A DNA stretch of 64,000 bases from an uncultured Bacteroidota bacterium (GTDB lineage: Bacteria; Bacteroidota; Bacteroidia; Bacteroidales; P3), in the NCBI GenBank assembly GCA_902790215.1, contig CADAQX010000023.1:1-64000 (forward strand). Direction: 5' to 3'. Below are positions 8,827 through 17,961 of this stretch, piece after piece. Under the pieces are notes generated by a model. It was not told the DNA's origin, did no database searches, and worked only from the letters and a program-made list of their open reading frames with translations. Position numbers and translations under genes: made by a program. Numbering within the stretch: the stretch's first letter is position 1; every line of letters starts with the position of its first letter.

Positions 8827-9237
8827 TCAATCGTAATAATGGGGTATATGGTTTTTGCCCGGGTAGAGGATTAGCTCTTTGTACCAACCGGAGTATACTC
8901 CACAGAAAAGCGTGTCGGTCAAATGAACGATGATGAAGTTTCCATGATCAACATGGAATTTGCTTTCATACCGGGGGTCGTAACTGCTCACATCGACACT
9001 CCAGTCGAGGAAGCCGAAACGGCCTTCCTGGTCGGTCAGAGCATGACCAATAAGAATACTGTCCGGACGGTTCCCGTGATAGGTGTAATCGTAGAACCAC
9101 ACCGTGTCGTTAGCGACGGGGACGGTAAGCGTGCTGTCGGTGTAAAGGGTGCCGGTAATCCGAGTGGTGTATTCGCTGCGCTCGCAGGCACCGAACAGCA
9201 GCACCGCTGCTACAAGGAGTGGGAGAATATGTTTCAT
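8827..9237 (-). CDS. Small lipoprotein of unknown function
   Basis: 136 residues from ATG 9237 (MKHILPLLVAAVLLFGAC), where the signal peptide with lipobox FGAC starts correctly; an upstream in-frame extension would bury it. The mature part (RITGTLYTDSTLTVPVANDTVWFYDY) looks like a carboxypeptidase-regulatory-type beta sandwich. It is the first gene of a two-gene unit with the barrel protein at 8190-8825, which suggests a shared outer-membrane role. Confidence 0.65.
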   Translation of the reverse strand: MKHILPLLVAAVLLFGACERSEYTTRITGTLYTDSTLTVPVANDTVWFYDYTYHGNRPDSILIGHALTDQEGRFGFLDWSVDVSSYDPRYESKFHVDHGNFIIVHLTDTLFCGVYSGWYKELILYPGKNHIPHYYD

Positions 9238-9360
9238 TCGAGTAGGTGTTTCAACTTTCATAGTTTTATTGTCCTCACCTATATAAACGCAATAAAGCAC
9301 GATTTCTTACACCCTGTGTAAAAAAAGTGATTGGATATTGTGTTAAAGTTGTTAATAGAT

Positions 9361-9762
9361 TCACATATAGGTATATGAATAGTCTTTCTTCAGAATACCG
9401 TATATCTGTGTTGCTGCCACAGCGGCGCATACGGCCAGGAAGGCGACAGTAAGGGCGGGAACCAGGATGTCGGAGTGTTCCAGCATCCAGCTAAACAACT
9501 TCAAGCCGGGTTGTGCGGCGGGGTTGGCAATGTGGATGGGGTGCAGCAGGAAACAGACTGCCACTATCGCGCCTGTCACTCCGCCCGAGGCAAAGGCCAC
9601 CGCCATTTGGCTACGGGTTCTCCGCCGCTTGGTCTCGTACAACTGTTTGACTGCCTCGACGGTCTCCAGCCTTCGCTGCAACTGTTCCACATACTCGTTG
9701 CTGTCCCCCAGGTCAGGGCGGTAGTCTTCGAGCATCTTTTGTAATGTCCTGTTCCGTTTCAT
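9361..9762 (-). CDS. Two-TM membrane protein encoded with the membrane-fused sigma factor
   Basis: 133 residues. A basic, helical cytoplasmic N-terminus (about 1-50, coiled-coil-like EYVEQLQRRLETVEAVKQLYE) is followed by TM helices near 53-73 and 97-120. The start codon overlaps the sigma factor stop by 4 bases (ATGA), so the two are translationally coupled. The position fits a regulator or partner of the sigma factor, such as an anti-sigma-like anchor, but no known anti-sigma motif is seen. Confidence 0.6.
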   Translation of the reverse strand: MKRNRTLQKMLEDYRPDLGDSNEYVEQLQRRLETVEAVKQLYETKRRRTRSQMAVAFASGGVTGAIVAVCFLLHPIHIANPAAQPGLKLFSWMLEHSDILVPALTVAFLAVCAAVAATQIYGILKKDYSYTYM

Positions 9763-10589
9763 TGCTTTAAAATGTTTCGTAATTGTTTCAATCCCCTCGA
9801 GAGCAGCTGCCTTACGGCAACGGGGTTGCTGTGTGTGATGACGGCTATCTCCTTCACGCTGTAGCCCTCAATGTGGTAGAGCAGTATGGCGGCACGGCTG
9901 CGCTCGGGCAGTTGTCCGATGGCGTGATACAAAGCCTCGTAGCGGAAAGTCTCGTCGGCAGGGGTGCCGCCTGGGATGCGATCGTCCAAAGGCTCTACTG
10001 TGCGTAAAGGCCGTTTGATGTGGTCGAGAAAAGTGCGGTAGGCAATCTTGAAGAGCCATGTGGAGAACTTGTACCGCTCCACATACCCGCCCGAAGCCAG
10101 ATACGCCTTGATGAGGGTCTCCTGGGCTATCTCTTCCGCCTCGTCGCGGTTGCCGCGGCACAGGGAGAGCAGGAACCGCCGCAAGGGCTCCTGCTCCGCC
10201 GTCACCAGCTCGATGAACCTTTCACGTGTCATCGCCCTATTTTCGGCCTCGTGTTCCTCGGCTTCGATTTCGTGCTGCATTGTGCGGCGGGCCACAAAGT
10301 AGTAGATGAGGAATGCCACACCTACAGCGAACAGAGCTGCCCCGAGAACCATCAAGTTGCGGTCGTCGGAAAACCACTCGTTTGTCGAGCGGTGCATGGC
10401 AAATTCAATTACCACCGTTGCCGCACCGACAATTGTCAGGGCCAAGCCCCACAGCAGTTTGCCAAGCAACCGCTCTTTCAGTGGCTTTTGCGGGGTGTTG
10501 AGGCTTTTCAGCAATTCCTCCGGCACCTCGCCGGGGTTTTTATCCAAGGCTTTGAGGACAATCTCAGCCCGTTTGTTGGTCTCGTTCAT
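9759..10589 (-). CDS. ECF-type sigma factor with an N-terminal two-TM membrane domain
   Basis: 276 residues from ATG 10589. Residues 1-40 are a soluble segment (EVPEELLKSLNTP), 43-63 and 80-99 are TM helices, and 100-119 is a charged linker. From about 120 comes a complete sigma-70 core: region 2 (RFIELVTAEQEPLRRFL to AEEIAQETLIKAY and the FSTWLFKIAYR -10 recognition helix) and region 4 (AIGQLPERSRAAILLYHIEG to VRQLLSRGLKQLR). Related Bacteroidales loci usually encode the membrane segment and the sigma factor separately. Internal ATGs (TRERFIEL start) could also give a soluble sigma form. An alternative in-frame start at 10634 would add 15 residues. Confidence 0.75.
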   Translation of the reverse strand: MNETNKRAEIVLKALDKNPGEVPEELLKSLNTPQKPLKERLLGKLLWGLALTIVGAATVVIEFAMHRSTNEWFSDDRNLMVLGAALFAVGVAFLIYYFVARRTMQHEIEAEEHEAENRAMTRERFIELVTAEQEPLRRFLLSLCRGNRDEAEEIAQETLIKAYLASGGYVERYKFSTWLFKIAYRTFLDHIKRPLRTVEPLDDRIPGGTPADETFRYEALYHAIGQLPERSRAAILLYHIEGYSVKEIAVITHSNPVAVRQLLSRGLKQLRNILKQ

Positions 10590-11237
10590 CTTGCACCAGG
10601 GGTCAACTTCAAGTAGAACAAACAGAGTATTCATAACAATTTCGATTTTTAAGATTATACAATTTGTTGTTTTTCCGAATCGATTCACCCGTTAAACGAA
10701 AAAGACACCAAAAATGTGACATTGGCAAGCAACTTTTTTCCTATCCACCGCCGTGCGGCAAGGGTTGCTTCGCTCTTCCTTAATTTGACAAGCTAATCAG
10801 TTTAACCGGCAAAAATCTGTCAAGCGATTTCAGGAAAACACACTCATCGGCGAGTGAATACTGCAAACACTGTGGCGTCGTCGTAGCGTCGTCATTTATT
10901 CGATCGTTATTCGATCGTTTTCCCATCGTTTTCCCTTTCCAGAAGGGAAAACGATGGGAAACGGATTTGATACAAAGCGCATAAAGAACGGCATAACAAC
11001 GTCTTAACGTCAAAATTGAAAATTGAAAATTGAAAACTGAAAATTGAGAGTTCATTGGTTCGTAAGCATGGGAAAACCTGCGAGCAAATAGCCTGTAAAG
11101 ACGGTTTAACGACCCTTATTGGTATTTTTACGAAAGACGAGGCGTGGTTAAGGTAAAACAACGAGCCGGACAAAAACAAAGTGTGTACTTTTGCAACGGG
11201 ATAAAAAAGAGGTAAATCGTTGGTATATGTATGGCCG
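10590..11237. other. 648-base gene-free stretch between the sigma factor and LtaS-like genes
   Basis: Holds palindromic repeat copy A (10886-10963), a run of TTGAAAATTGAAAATTGAAAA words (11008-11048), and a plus-strand TACTTTTG octamer (11186-11193) reading towards the antisense strand of the LtaS-like gene. No convincing coding sequence or tRNA was seen. Confidence 0.6.
10886..10963 (+). repeat. MITE-like palindromic repeat, copy A
   Basis: Starts with a 38-bp block (10886-10923, GCGTCGTCATTTATTCG and on) that is identical, in reverse complement, to 57117-57154. It continues into a perfect 19-bp hairpin stem (10919-10937 with 10943-10961, loop TCCAG) built on TTTCCCATCGTTTTCCC. The right terminus is unclear, and weaker similarity to the other copies extends both ways. 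Confidence 0.7.
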
Positions 11238-13205
11238 TCAGTGTGTTAATTGGTTAGAAATCATGCGTTGCATGTAGGACTGGATGATGGCCTTGGTGCG
11301 CTGCAGACAGGTGTCGAAAAGGGAGTGGTCGGCGGGCGGGATGTTGTCGATGAGGTTGTCGTGCAGCAGCGGATCGGCTTCGAGGTTATACCATCCGGTG
11401 GCCTTTTCGCCGTCGAAGAGGAGCGCGTGGCCTTGCTGGACGTATTGGTAGATACCGTTGTTGTAGTGGATGGCCCATGTTTGGTCGGCGGGGGTACGGA
11501 GCAGGTCTTGGCCGTAGGCTATATAAGGACGGGAGCAGCCTGTGAGGCCGAGGACGGTAGGCATGATGTCGGTTTGCTGTGCCACGGCGTCGCTCATGCC
11601 GACGGGCAGCCGGCCGGAGGGGTCGAAGAGGATGATGGGCACGCTGAAGGTGCCGAGGGGGCTGTTGTAGGCCGACTGGTAGTTGACGTTGGTGTGGTCG
11701 GCGGTGATGACAAAGAGTGTGTTGCGGTACCATGGCATCTTGCTGGCGGCGTCGAAGAAGCGACGGAGGGCCTGGTCGGTGTAGCGGATGCAGGTGTAGA
11801 GGGGGTGTCCCTCTTCGTGGAGGGTTTGGCGGTAGCGCTCGGGCACGGCGAAGGGATGGTGCGACGAGGCGGTGAAGAGGGCGGTCATGAAGGGTTGCGG
11901 CATCTGCTCCATGACGGCGGCGTAGTACTGCATGAACTCTTCGTCCCAGATGGCCCAGGTGCCGTCGAAGTCGGCGTCGCCGCCGAAACGGCTGTCGGCG
12001 TCATATTCCGTGCGGCCGTAGTAGTGCTGAAAGCCCGAGGTGCGGGCAAAGGCCTGAAATCCCATCGAGCCGTTCTCTGCGCCGTGGAAGAAGGCGGTGG
12101 TATAGCCGTTGTGTGCCAGTTGGCCCGCTATGCCGCTGATGTTGTTGAGCGAATAGCTTGTGACGAAGAAGGGCTCGACGAACATGGGTATGCCAGAGAG
12201 TATCGAAGGCATGCCGTCGATGCTTTTGCGCCCGTTGGCATAGGAGTAGCGGAAGGTGAGGCTGTGGGCGATGAGTGAGTCGAGGAAAGGAGTGTAGCCC
12301 TTGTAGTCGTTGTAGGCGCCTATGTATTCCTTGCCGAAACTCTCGAGGATGAGGACAACCACATTGGGTTGAATGTTTGAATGCGTGATTGTGTGATTGC
12401 TTGAGTGGCTGGAAGGGTTGATGGGTTGCGGGTTGTGAAGGGGGGTGTAGAGGGCGTCGAGCTGTGCGGGGTCGAAGTATCCGGGGTCGGCAAAGGTGGT
12501 CTTGCCCATGGTGCGGATGAGAGAGAAGGGGGTGTTGAGCACGATGGCGGCTTCGGACGGCTGGTTGACGTATTGGTTGGCATTGCTGATGGTGATGGGG
12601 CGTATGGCTGTGGAGGCGCCGCCGCGCATGCCGATGACGGCCAAGGGCAGAAAGGCGAGGAAGCACAGAAGGGCGACGACGAAACTTGCCGGGGTATATT
12701 TGGGATAGTCTTTGCCGGGGCGGTAGGGGTAGTGGTAGAGGTAGATGAGGGCCAGGATGAAGGCAATGCCTATGAGGACAAGATACCAGTGGTTGAGGAG
12801 TTCGATGCCGAAGATGCTGCCGAGGTTGCCTTCGTTCTGGAATTCGGAGAAGAAAGTCCACGTGGTGCGGCGGCCTGTGTAGCGGGAATAGACCGTGTCG
12901 ATAAGGTTGATGACAAGCATGAGGGCATTGACCACGACGAAGAGTATCTTGAGTGCCAGCTGGTAGCCTTTGGTAGTGGTCCAGCGGTGTGGCAGCGGCA
13001 CGAGGACGAGGAGAATGTAAAGCAGGTTGGTGTAGAGGATGGCGGAGGTGTCGAACCGCAGACCGCCCGCTATGAGGCTGCCAAGCGACAGCTGGCTCCA
13101 CCCGGCGGAGTAGAGGTCCCAGAACTCCATCACATACACCACACGGCAGATCATGTAGAGCAGATAGACGAGCAGCAGGTTGTTGAGCAGGCGGAGAAGT
13201 TTCAT
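11238..13205 (-). CDS. LtaS-like sulfatase-superfamily phosphoglycerol/phosphoethanolamine transferase
   Basis: 655 residues. Five N-terminal TM helices (about 8-27, 44-70, 84-104, 140-158, 176-193) are followed by an extracytoplasmic alkaline-phosphatase-fold domain. Putative metal/nucleophile sites are Glu288 (LILESFG), Ser328 (NGRKSIDGMPS, the nucleophile position occupied by Thr in LtaS) and Asp-His in TADHTN. Relatives move phosphoglycerol or phosphoethanolamine from lipid to glycan or lipid. Gram-negative cells lack LTA, so a surface polysaccharide or lipid A target is more plausible (inference). It follows the MBOAT gene by 10 bases. Residues about 258-280 (HSSNHTITHS region) are encoded by simple-repeat DNA of the intergenic type. 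Confidence 0.85.
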   Translation of the reverse strand: MKLLRLLNNLLLVYLLYMICRVVYVMEFWDLYSAGWSQLSLGSLIAGGLRFDTSAILYTNLLYILLVLVPLPHRWTTTKGYQLALKILFVVVNALMLVINLIDTVYSRYTGRRTTWTFFSEFQNEGNLGSIFGIELLNHWYLVLIGIAFILALIYLYHYPYRPGKDYPKYTPASFVVALLCFLAFLPLAVIGMRGGASTAIRPITISNANQYVNQPSEAAIVLNTPFSLIRTMGKTTFADPGYFDPAQLDALYTPLHNPQPINPSSHSSNHTITHSNIQPNVVVLILESFGKEYIGAYNDYKGYTPFLDSLIAHSLTFRYSYANGRKSIDGMPSILSGIPMFVEPFFVTSYSLNNISGIAGQLAHNGYTTAFFHGAENGSMGFQAFARTSGFQHYYGRTEYDADSRFGGDADFDGTWAIWDEEFMQYYAAVMEQMPQPFMTALFTASSHHPFAVPERYRQTLHEEGHPLYTCIRYTDQALRRFFDAASKMPWYRNTLFVITADHTNVNYQSAYNSPLGTFSVPIILFDPSGRLPVGMSDAVAQQTDIMPTVLGLTGCSRPYIAYGQDLLRTPADQTWAIHYNNGIYQYVQQGHALLFDGEKATGWYNLEADPLLHDNLIDNIPPADHSLFDTCLQRTKAIIQSYMQRMISNQLTH

Positions 13206-13215
13206 GGCGAGGGGT

Positions 13216-15090
13216 TCAGAATTGGAAATAGATAAAGGGTTGCAGGTCGGCGGTGATGAACTGATAAACGATGAAGACGGTGAGCACCACGGCGAGGAGC
13301 ATGACCGGCAACGGCATGGCGGCGAACCACAGGCGGTAGCGGCGTTTGAAACGGTCGGGCAGCCAGTGGATGATCATGCCGATGAGGAAGACGATGAAGA
13401 CGGGCGCGTAGTTGGCAAGGATGTCGGGCACCTGCTGCCAGTTCCAGTGGCCGCCGATGCGTTCCACCATCTGGGTGGCGGTGCGCCAGGCGGTCTCGTT
13501 GGCCTCGGCGGGGTCGAGGTTGGAGCCGCTGCGGAAAAAGAGACGGGTGAAGCTGATGAAGATAAAGGTGAGGAAGGTGTTCCACACGGTGTTGAGGCCG
13601 TGCTTGAACTTGCTTTCGCGGTAGCGACGGCCAGCCACGAAGGGCACAAGGTTGAGCAGAATGATGGCTGCGGCCGTGACCATGAGGGCGAAGTGGAACA
13701 TGCTGAGTACGGGAATGGGGAAGAAGTGGTAGAGGCACTTCACGCCGACATAGATGAGTGCGATGGCGATGATGCGGTAGAGGGGGCCTTTCTTTTTCCA
13801 CCATTTATAGACGAGGATGCCCAAGCCGTTGAGCGCGCCCCAGGTGATGAAGTTGAAGGAGGCGCCGTGCCACATGCCGCCGAGGAGCATGGTGTCGAAG
13901 TTGTTGAGATTGGTGGCAAACTCTTTGCGGTGGCGCGGAGCCACAGCATAGACGATGGCAAGGACGACCACCAGTGCCACCGCCGCCGCAGTGACGTAGA
14001 GGTTCTTGGCCATCAACACCACGACGAGGAGCATCACCGTCGGGATGATGAAGGTGCCGGGGGTGGAGTTGCGGTTGCCGCCGAGGGGGATATAGAGGTA
14101 ATCCTTGAGCCAGTTGCTGAGAGAGATGTGCCACCGTTTCCAGAATCCGGCGGCGTTGGTGGCCTTGTAGGGCGAGTTGAAGTTGAGGGGGAGGTAGAAA
14201 CCCATGAGCATGGCCACGCCGATGGCGATGTCGGTGTAGCCGGAGAAGTCGGCATAGACCTGCAGGGAATAGACCAGCAGGGCGGAGAAATTCTCAAAGG
14301 GGGTGTAGAGCAGCGGGTTGGCAAAGACCCTGTCCACAAATGAGACGGCCAGATAGTCGCTCAGGATAAGTTTCTTGCACAGTCCGTTGAGAATCCAGAA
14401 CAGGGCGATGCCGAACTGGCGGCGGCCGAGGAAGAAAGGTTTGTAGAGCTGGGGGATGAACTGGTCGGCGCGCACAATGGGGCCTGCCACCAGCTGGGGG
14501 AAGAAGGTGGTGTAGAAACCAAAGTCGAGGATGTTGTCGGCATGGCGCACACGCCCTTTATATACATCCACGATATAGCTGATGTTCTGAAACGTGAAGA
14601 AGCTGATGCCTACGGGCAGGAAGATGGCATTGGCAATGGAGTAGTGGGTGGAGGCGATGGTGTTGAAGATGTCGGTGAAGAAATAGGCGTATTTGAAATA
14701 GCAGAGCACGCCCAGGTTGACGGCCACACCCAGCACCATGAGGGTTTTGCGCCTCCGCAGAGTGGAGCGGCCTGTGGCTGCCTGCCGGTTGGCGAGGTGG
14801 TCGAAACGCAGGCCGAGGAAGTAGCCCACTATGGTGGAGAAGATGAGCAGGGCCACATAGTTGCCCGAGGTCTTGTAGTAGAAGAAGAGGCTGACAAGGA
14901 ATAGGTAGCCGTTGCGCCACAGGCGGCGGGCTTTCCCCATGCGGCGGGGATGCCTGGTGGTGGAGACGATGAGGCAGAAACCGAAATAGACAATAAAGAA
15001 GAACGCCCAGAAGTGGAACTGGGTGAAGAGCAGCGGATGGGAGCTGTCGAAGGCAAAGAGGTTAGTCAGGTATGTAAGGAAATCTGTCAC
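13216..15090 (-). CDS. MBOAT-family membrane O-acyltransferase (AlgI/DltB-like)
   Basis: 624 residues, about 11-12 TM helices. Diagnostic MBOAT motifs: FPQLVAGPIVR at about 197-207, FWKRWHISLSNWL with His321, and the catalytic His408 in GGMWHGASFNFITWG. Such proteins pass acetyl groups across the membrane to an SGNH partner that acetylates a surface polymer (alginate, peptidoglycan, LPS or capsule). The start is GTG 15090, overlapping the upstream SGNH gene by 29 bases; no ATG lies near in this frame. It is encoded between two SGNH genes and an LtaS-like gene, which forms an O-acylation cassette. Confidence 0.92.
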   Translation of the reverse strand: MTDFLTYLTNLFAFDSSHPLLFTQFHFWAFFFIVYFGFCLIVSTTRHPRRMGKARRLWRNGYLFLVSLFFYYKTSGNYVALLIFSTIVGYFLGLRFDHLANRQAATGRSTLRRRKTLMVLGVAVNLGVLCYFKYAYFFTDIFNTIASTHYSIANAIFLPVGISFFTFQNISYIVDVYKGRVRHADNILDFGFYTTFFPQLVAGPIVRADQFIPQLYKPFFLGRRQFGIALFWILNGLCKKLILSDYLAVSFVDRVFANPLLYTPFENFSALLVYSLQVYADFSGYTDIAIGVAMLMGFYLPLNFNSPYKATNAAGFWKRWHISLSNWLKDYLYIPLGGNRNSTPGTFIIPTVMLLVVVLMAKNLYVTAAAVALVVVLAIVYAVAPRHRKEFATNLNNFDTMLLGGMWHGASFNFITWGALNGLGILVYKWWKKKGPLYRIIAIALIYVGVKCLYHFFPIPVLSMFHFALMVTAAAIILLNLVPFVAGRRYRESKFKHGLNTVWNTFLTFIFISFTRLFFRSGSNLDPAEANETAWRTATQMVERIGGHWNWQQVPDILANYAPVFIVFLIGMIIHWLPDRFKRRYRLWFAAMPLPVMLLAVVLTVFIVYQFITADLQPFIYFQF

Positions 15091-16471
15091 TGTCCGGGTT
15101 GGAGTTGTTGGATGAGGGTTTGCTTTGTATAGTCACGCGGCGCTTGTCCTTGCCGCGCTGGTTGCGAGCCGGTTTCTTTGCCGGGGCTTTCGGGGTTTCC
15201 ATGACTGCGGGCAGAGGCTTGGCAAACTCCTTCTGCATGGCCTCGAAAAGCAGGTTGCCTATCAGTCGGTAGCCGGCGCGGGTGAAGTGCACCTTGTCTT
15301 TCTGGGCAAGACCTTCTTTCTGCCATTTCTCCATGGACTTGAGGCCTCCCATGATTTCGAACTGGTCCCACACGGCTCCGCCGGTGATGTCGGCCAGGCG
15401 GTAGCAGACCTCGCGTGCCAGGGGTCCGTTGTTGTTGACGGCATAGCGGCGGCGGCCGGTCTTGCGGTAGCTGTCGTTGTTGGTGACAAAGATAATGGCG
15501 CAGTGGGGATTGACGCTGCGTATGGTGTCGCAAAGGGCGAGATAGTTGTTCTTAAAGGCCACCGTGTCGAAGTCCTTGCCAGCGGCATCGTTGATGCCGA
15601 TGCCGAAAATGACGAGGTCGGGTCGCAGCAGTTTCAGGTCGTCGGACAGGCTGCACTTGAGATAGTCGGGCACAGCGGCGCCGTTGACACCGATGGAATG
15701 GTAGGAGATGCCGGGGCTGCGGTTGCCGAGGCACACACCCGTGAGGGTGAAGGTCTGCCCCTTCTGGCAGGGCAGGACAATGTCGAAGGAATCGACGGGC
15801 TGCCGCAGGTTGAAGACAAAGCGGTGGGTGGCGGTGTCGATATAGGAGGGCGGCACATCGCGCCCCTCGTAGCTGATGGCAGGCACGATGCCTTGGTTGG
15901 ACTGCCCCAGTATCACGATGTGCGTTGTGCGGTAGTCGAAGCCCTTTTCCATGTTCAGGATTTGGATGCGTGTGGGCACGTCACGGGCGGTGACGGCAAT
16001 GCCGCAAAGGCCCAGCGGATATTCGGGCGATGCATAGACATTGCGCGTCAGCGTCACCTTCTCGGCGCAGTGCACCTTATAGTCGTCGGGGTTGTTGCAT
16101 TTGGCGGCGGCGGAATAGGGGAATATCATGCCCCGGCCGCCTATCAGCGACGGGTGACTGGACAGGAGGTTGGTGCGCACCTGGTTGGGGAACACACCTG
16201 CCTGGACGTGCGAACCGCCTATGTGGATGATGTTCACCGAGCCTTGTCCCGTGGTGGTGACACGGTGCCATTTGCGCAGGAAGAGCTGCATGGATGCCGA
16301 GGTGCTGTCGTAGTGCAGCTGGTTGGCTTCGTAGCGGATAAAGGGATACTGCTTCCCCTCCTTGGAGTCGGGTGCGGGAGTCTGCGAATGGCAGCACCCT
16401 GCCCACAGCAGCAGGGCTGTCATCAGCACTGCCGGGAGTATCACCGGCTTGGGCACGGGGCTATTGAACAT
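15062..16471 (-). CDS. SGNH/GDSL-fold lipoprotein, partner of the MBOAT acyltransferase
   Basis: 469 residues. An N-terminal hydrophobic signal ends near WAGCC (likely lipobox Cys26). Block I is IIHIGGSHVQAG, with Ser87 as nucleophile (GGS instead of GDS). Block III is IFGIGINDAAG and block V is DKVHFTRAG (Asp-x-x-His). The C-terminus is basic and disordered. The architecture is that of periplasmic acetyl transferases/esterases such as AlgX and PatB, working with MBOAT channels. The start overlaps the upstream SGNH gene by 11 bases and the end overlaps MBOAT by 29, so all are in one transcript. Confidence 0.85.
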   Translation of the reverse strand: MFNSPVPKPVILPAVLMTALLLWAGCCHSQTPAPDSKEGKQYPFIRYEANQLHYDSTSASMQLFLRKWHRVTTTGQGSVNIIHIGGSHVQAGVFPNQVRTNLLSSHPSLIGGRGMIFPYSAAAKCNNPDDYKVHCAEKVTLTRNVYASPEYPLGLCGIAVTARDVPTRIQILNMEKGFDYRTTHIVILGQSNQGIVPAISYEGRDVPPSYIDTATHRFVFNLRQPVDSFDIVLPCQKGQTFTLTGVCLGNRSPGISYHSIGVNGAAVPDYLKCSLSDDLKLLRPDLVIFGIGINDAAGKDFDTVAFKNNYLALCDTIRSVNPHCAIIFVTNNDSYRKTGRRRYAVNNNGPLAREVCYRLADITGGAVWDQFEIMGGLKSMEKWQKEGLAQKDKVHFTRAGYRLIGNLLFEAMQKEFAKPLPAVMETPKAPAKKPARNQRGKDKRRVTIQSKPSSNNSNPDSDRFPYIPD

Positions 16472-17870
16472 TGTCGGCCTCCTTTCTCATGAGGTAAAGA
16501 TGATACATATTGTCGAATGCTTTGGCCAAGCGGTCGCCCATGATGTCGGCGCCGCGTTGGGAGAAATGGATATAGTCGCCGCTGCCGAGCCCCTGGTTCA
16601 CCCATGCCGACATGGAGTTCTGTCCGCCCATGGCGTGGTAGATGCTCCAGTAGGCGGCGCCGTGGGCCGTGACGGTCTTCTGCAGGCTCTCTATCACGGT
16701 GGGGAGCCAGTTGTAGGAGAGCAGGTCGCCCTCCTCGGTGCGCTTGCTCATGTCGGAAGGCCCTATGAAAAGAATCAGGGCATGGGGGCAGCACTGGTGC
16801 AGCCGGTCAATCTGGATGCCCATGTTCTTGCAGTAGGCATCGATAGATTTCTGATTGTTGAGATACGGCACGGAATTACCGCCGAACTGCAGGACGATGA
16901 GCCCCACGTCCATCAGTCGGTAGGCCTCGGCCAGCTGGTCGCGGTTGATTTGGGAAAATTGGTGGCCGGAGCAGCCGCGCATGGGTATGTTGTCTACTGC
17001 CACGCCGGGGCCGTTGTCAACGAGTATGCCGTAGAGGTCGGCGGCACCGCTGACGGAGATGCGCAGGGATGTGACAGCCGTATCGACCTGCCAGCTGAAG
17101 GCGTGGACTCCGGCTTCCTCACACCGCATGGTGTCGGAAGTGTGGCTGCCTCTGTCGGAGAACACCGCCTTGAGCGGACCCGGGCGGTTGCAGAAAATCA
17201 GCTTGAACCGCGAGAACTGCCGCAGACGGGCATCGCGGTTGCGGTGGGTGGTGGCGGTGATGGAACTGTAGGCAGAGCCCTCGACACGGAAATCCTGCAC
17301 CATGGGGCCGTAGTTGCCATTGGCACGCACCACGATGCTGTCGCCGAAGGGCGACTGGCGGACGAGGTTGCCGCTGCCGTAGGTGGAGACGGAGTAGGAA
17401 GGGATAAGTGTGGCAAAGGGCACCATGCCGGGGCCGCCGCCACCGAAGTGGTCCTGCATATAGGTGCGCAGGCGGTCGCTCATGCGGTCCATCTCAATCT
17501 GCGAGTCGCCGTAGTGTACAATGCGCAGGGTGCGCCCGCTGCTTCGGGTATTCTCCATCTGGGCAAAGAGCGTGTCGAAAAAGGTGTCGTCGTCGTTGGG
17601 GAACCAGAAACGGGTGTCGCTGCTGTCGAGCTGCTGACGGAAGAAGTCCATGGAGTCCTGCAGCGTGTCGAGGACGGCATTGAGCGAGTCCTGCCGGGCA
17701 AGGTAGGCCGCAATGTCCAGCTCCCGCTGCGGGTTGAGAATCTTGGTCAGTGTGGGGAAGCGCAGGTTTTGGTTGGCAATCCGCACACCCTTGGCGGGAA
17801 AAAGAACGCACACCCCTGCCAGCAGGGCAATGGCCAAAGCCATAAAGAGGAGTATCTTGTGTGCTTTCAT
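16461..17870 (-). CDS. SGNH/GDSL-fold membrane-anchored protein, first of the O-acylation cassette
   Basis: 469 residues. An uncleaved N-terminal TM anchor (8-24) is followed by a coiled region, then block I IVHYGDSQIE with Ser123. Block III is a variant, LQFGGNSVPY, and the catalytic Asp/His motif near the C-terminus is DYIHFSQRGAD. A second jelly-roll-like segment lies between blocks I and III. Its length equals that of the downstream SGNH protein, which suggests an old duplication that has diverged into distinct roles (transfer and removal, or two positions). It overlaps the next gene by 11 bases. Confidence 0.83.
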   Translation of the reverse strand: MKAHKILLFMALAIALLAGVCVLFPAKGVRIANQNLRFPTLTKILNPQRELDIAAYLARQDSLNAVLDTLQDSMDFFRQQLDSSDTRFWFPNDDDTFFDTLFAQMENTRSSGRTLRIVHYGDSQIEMDRMSDRLRTYMQDHFGGGGPGMVPFATLIPSYSVSTYGSGNLVRQSPFGDSIVVRANGNYGPMVQDFRVEGSAYSSITATTHRNRDARLRQFSRFKLIFCNRPGPLKAVFSDRGSHTSDTMRCEEAGVHAFSWQVDTAVTSLRISVSGAADLYGILVDNGPGVAVDNIPMRGCSGHQFSQINRDQLAEAYRLMDVGLIVLQFGGNSVPYLNNQKSIDAYCKNMGIQIDRLHQCCPHALILFIGPSDMSKRTEEGDLLSYNWLPTVIESLQKTVTAHGAAYWSIYHAMGGQNSMSAWVNQGLGSGDYIHFSQRGADIMGDRLAKAFDNMYHLYLMRKEADNVQ

Positions 17871-17961
17871 TCCTTATGGGGGGTTGGGGGAATTGAAAAG
17901 TGAAAATTGAAAAGTGAAAATTTGTCGACCTGTGGTGCGGCAGCAACTTTCAATTTTCAAT

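Noticed and set aside
10120-10235. Independent sigma factor gene separate from the membrane domain
   Set aside because: The frame is continuous from 10589 without a stop, and no promoter or clear start signal was seen at the internal ATG. Internal initiation remains possible and is noted in the finding.
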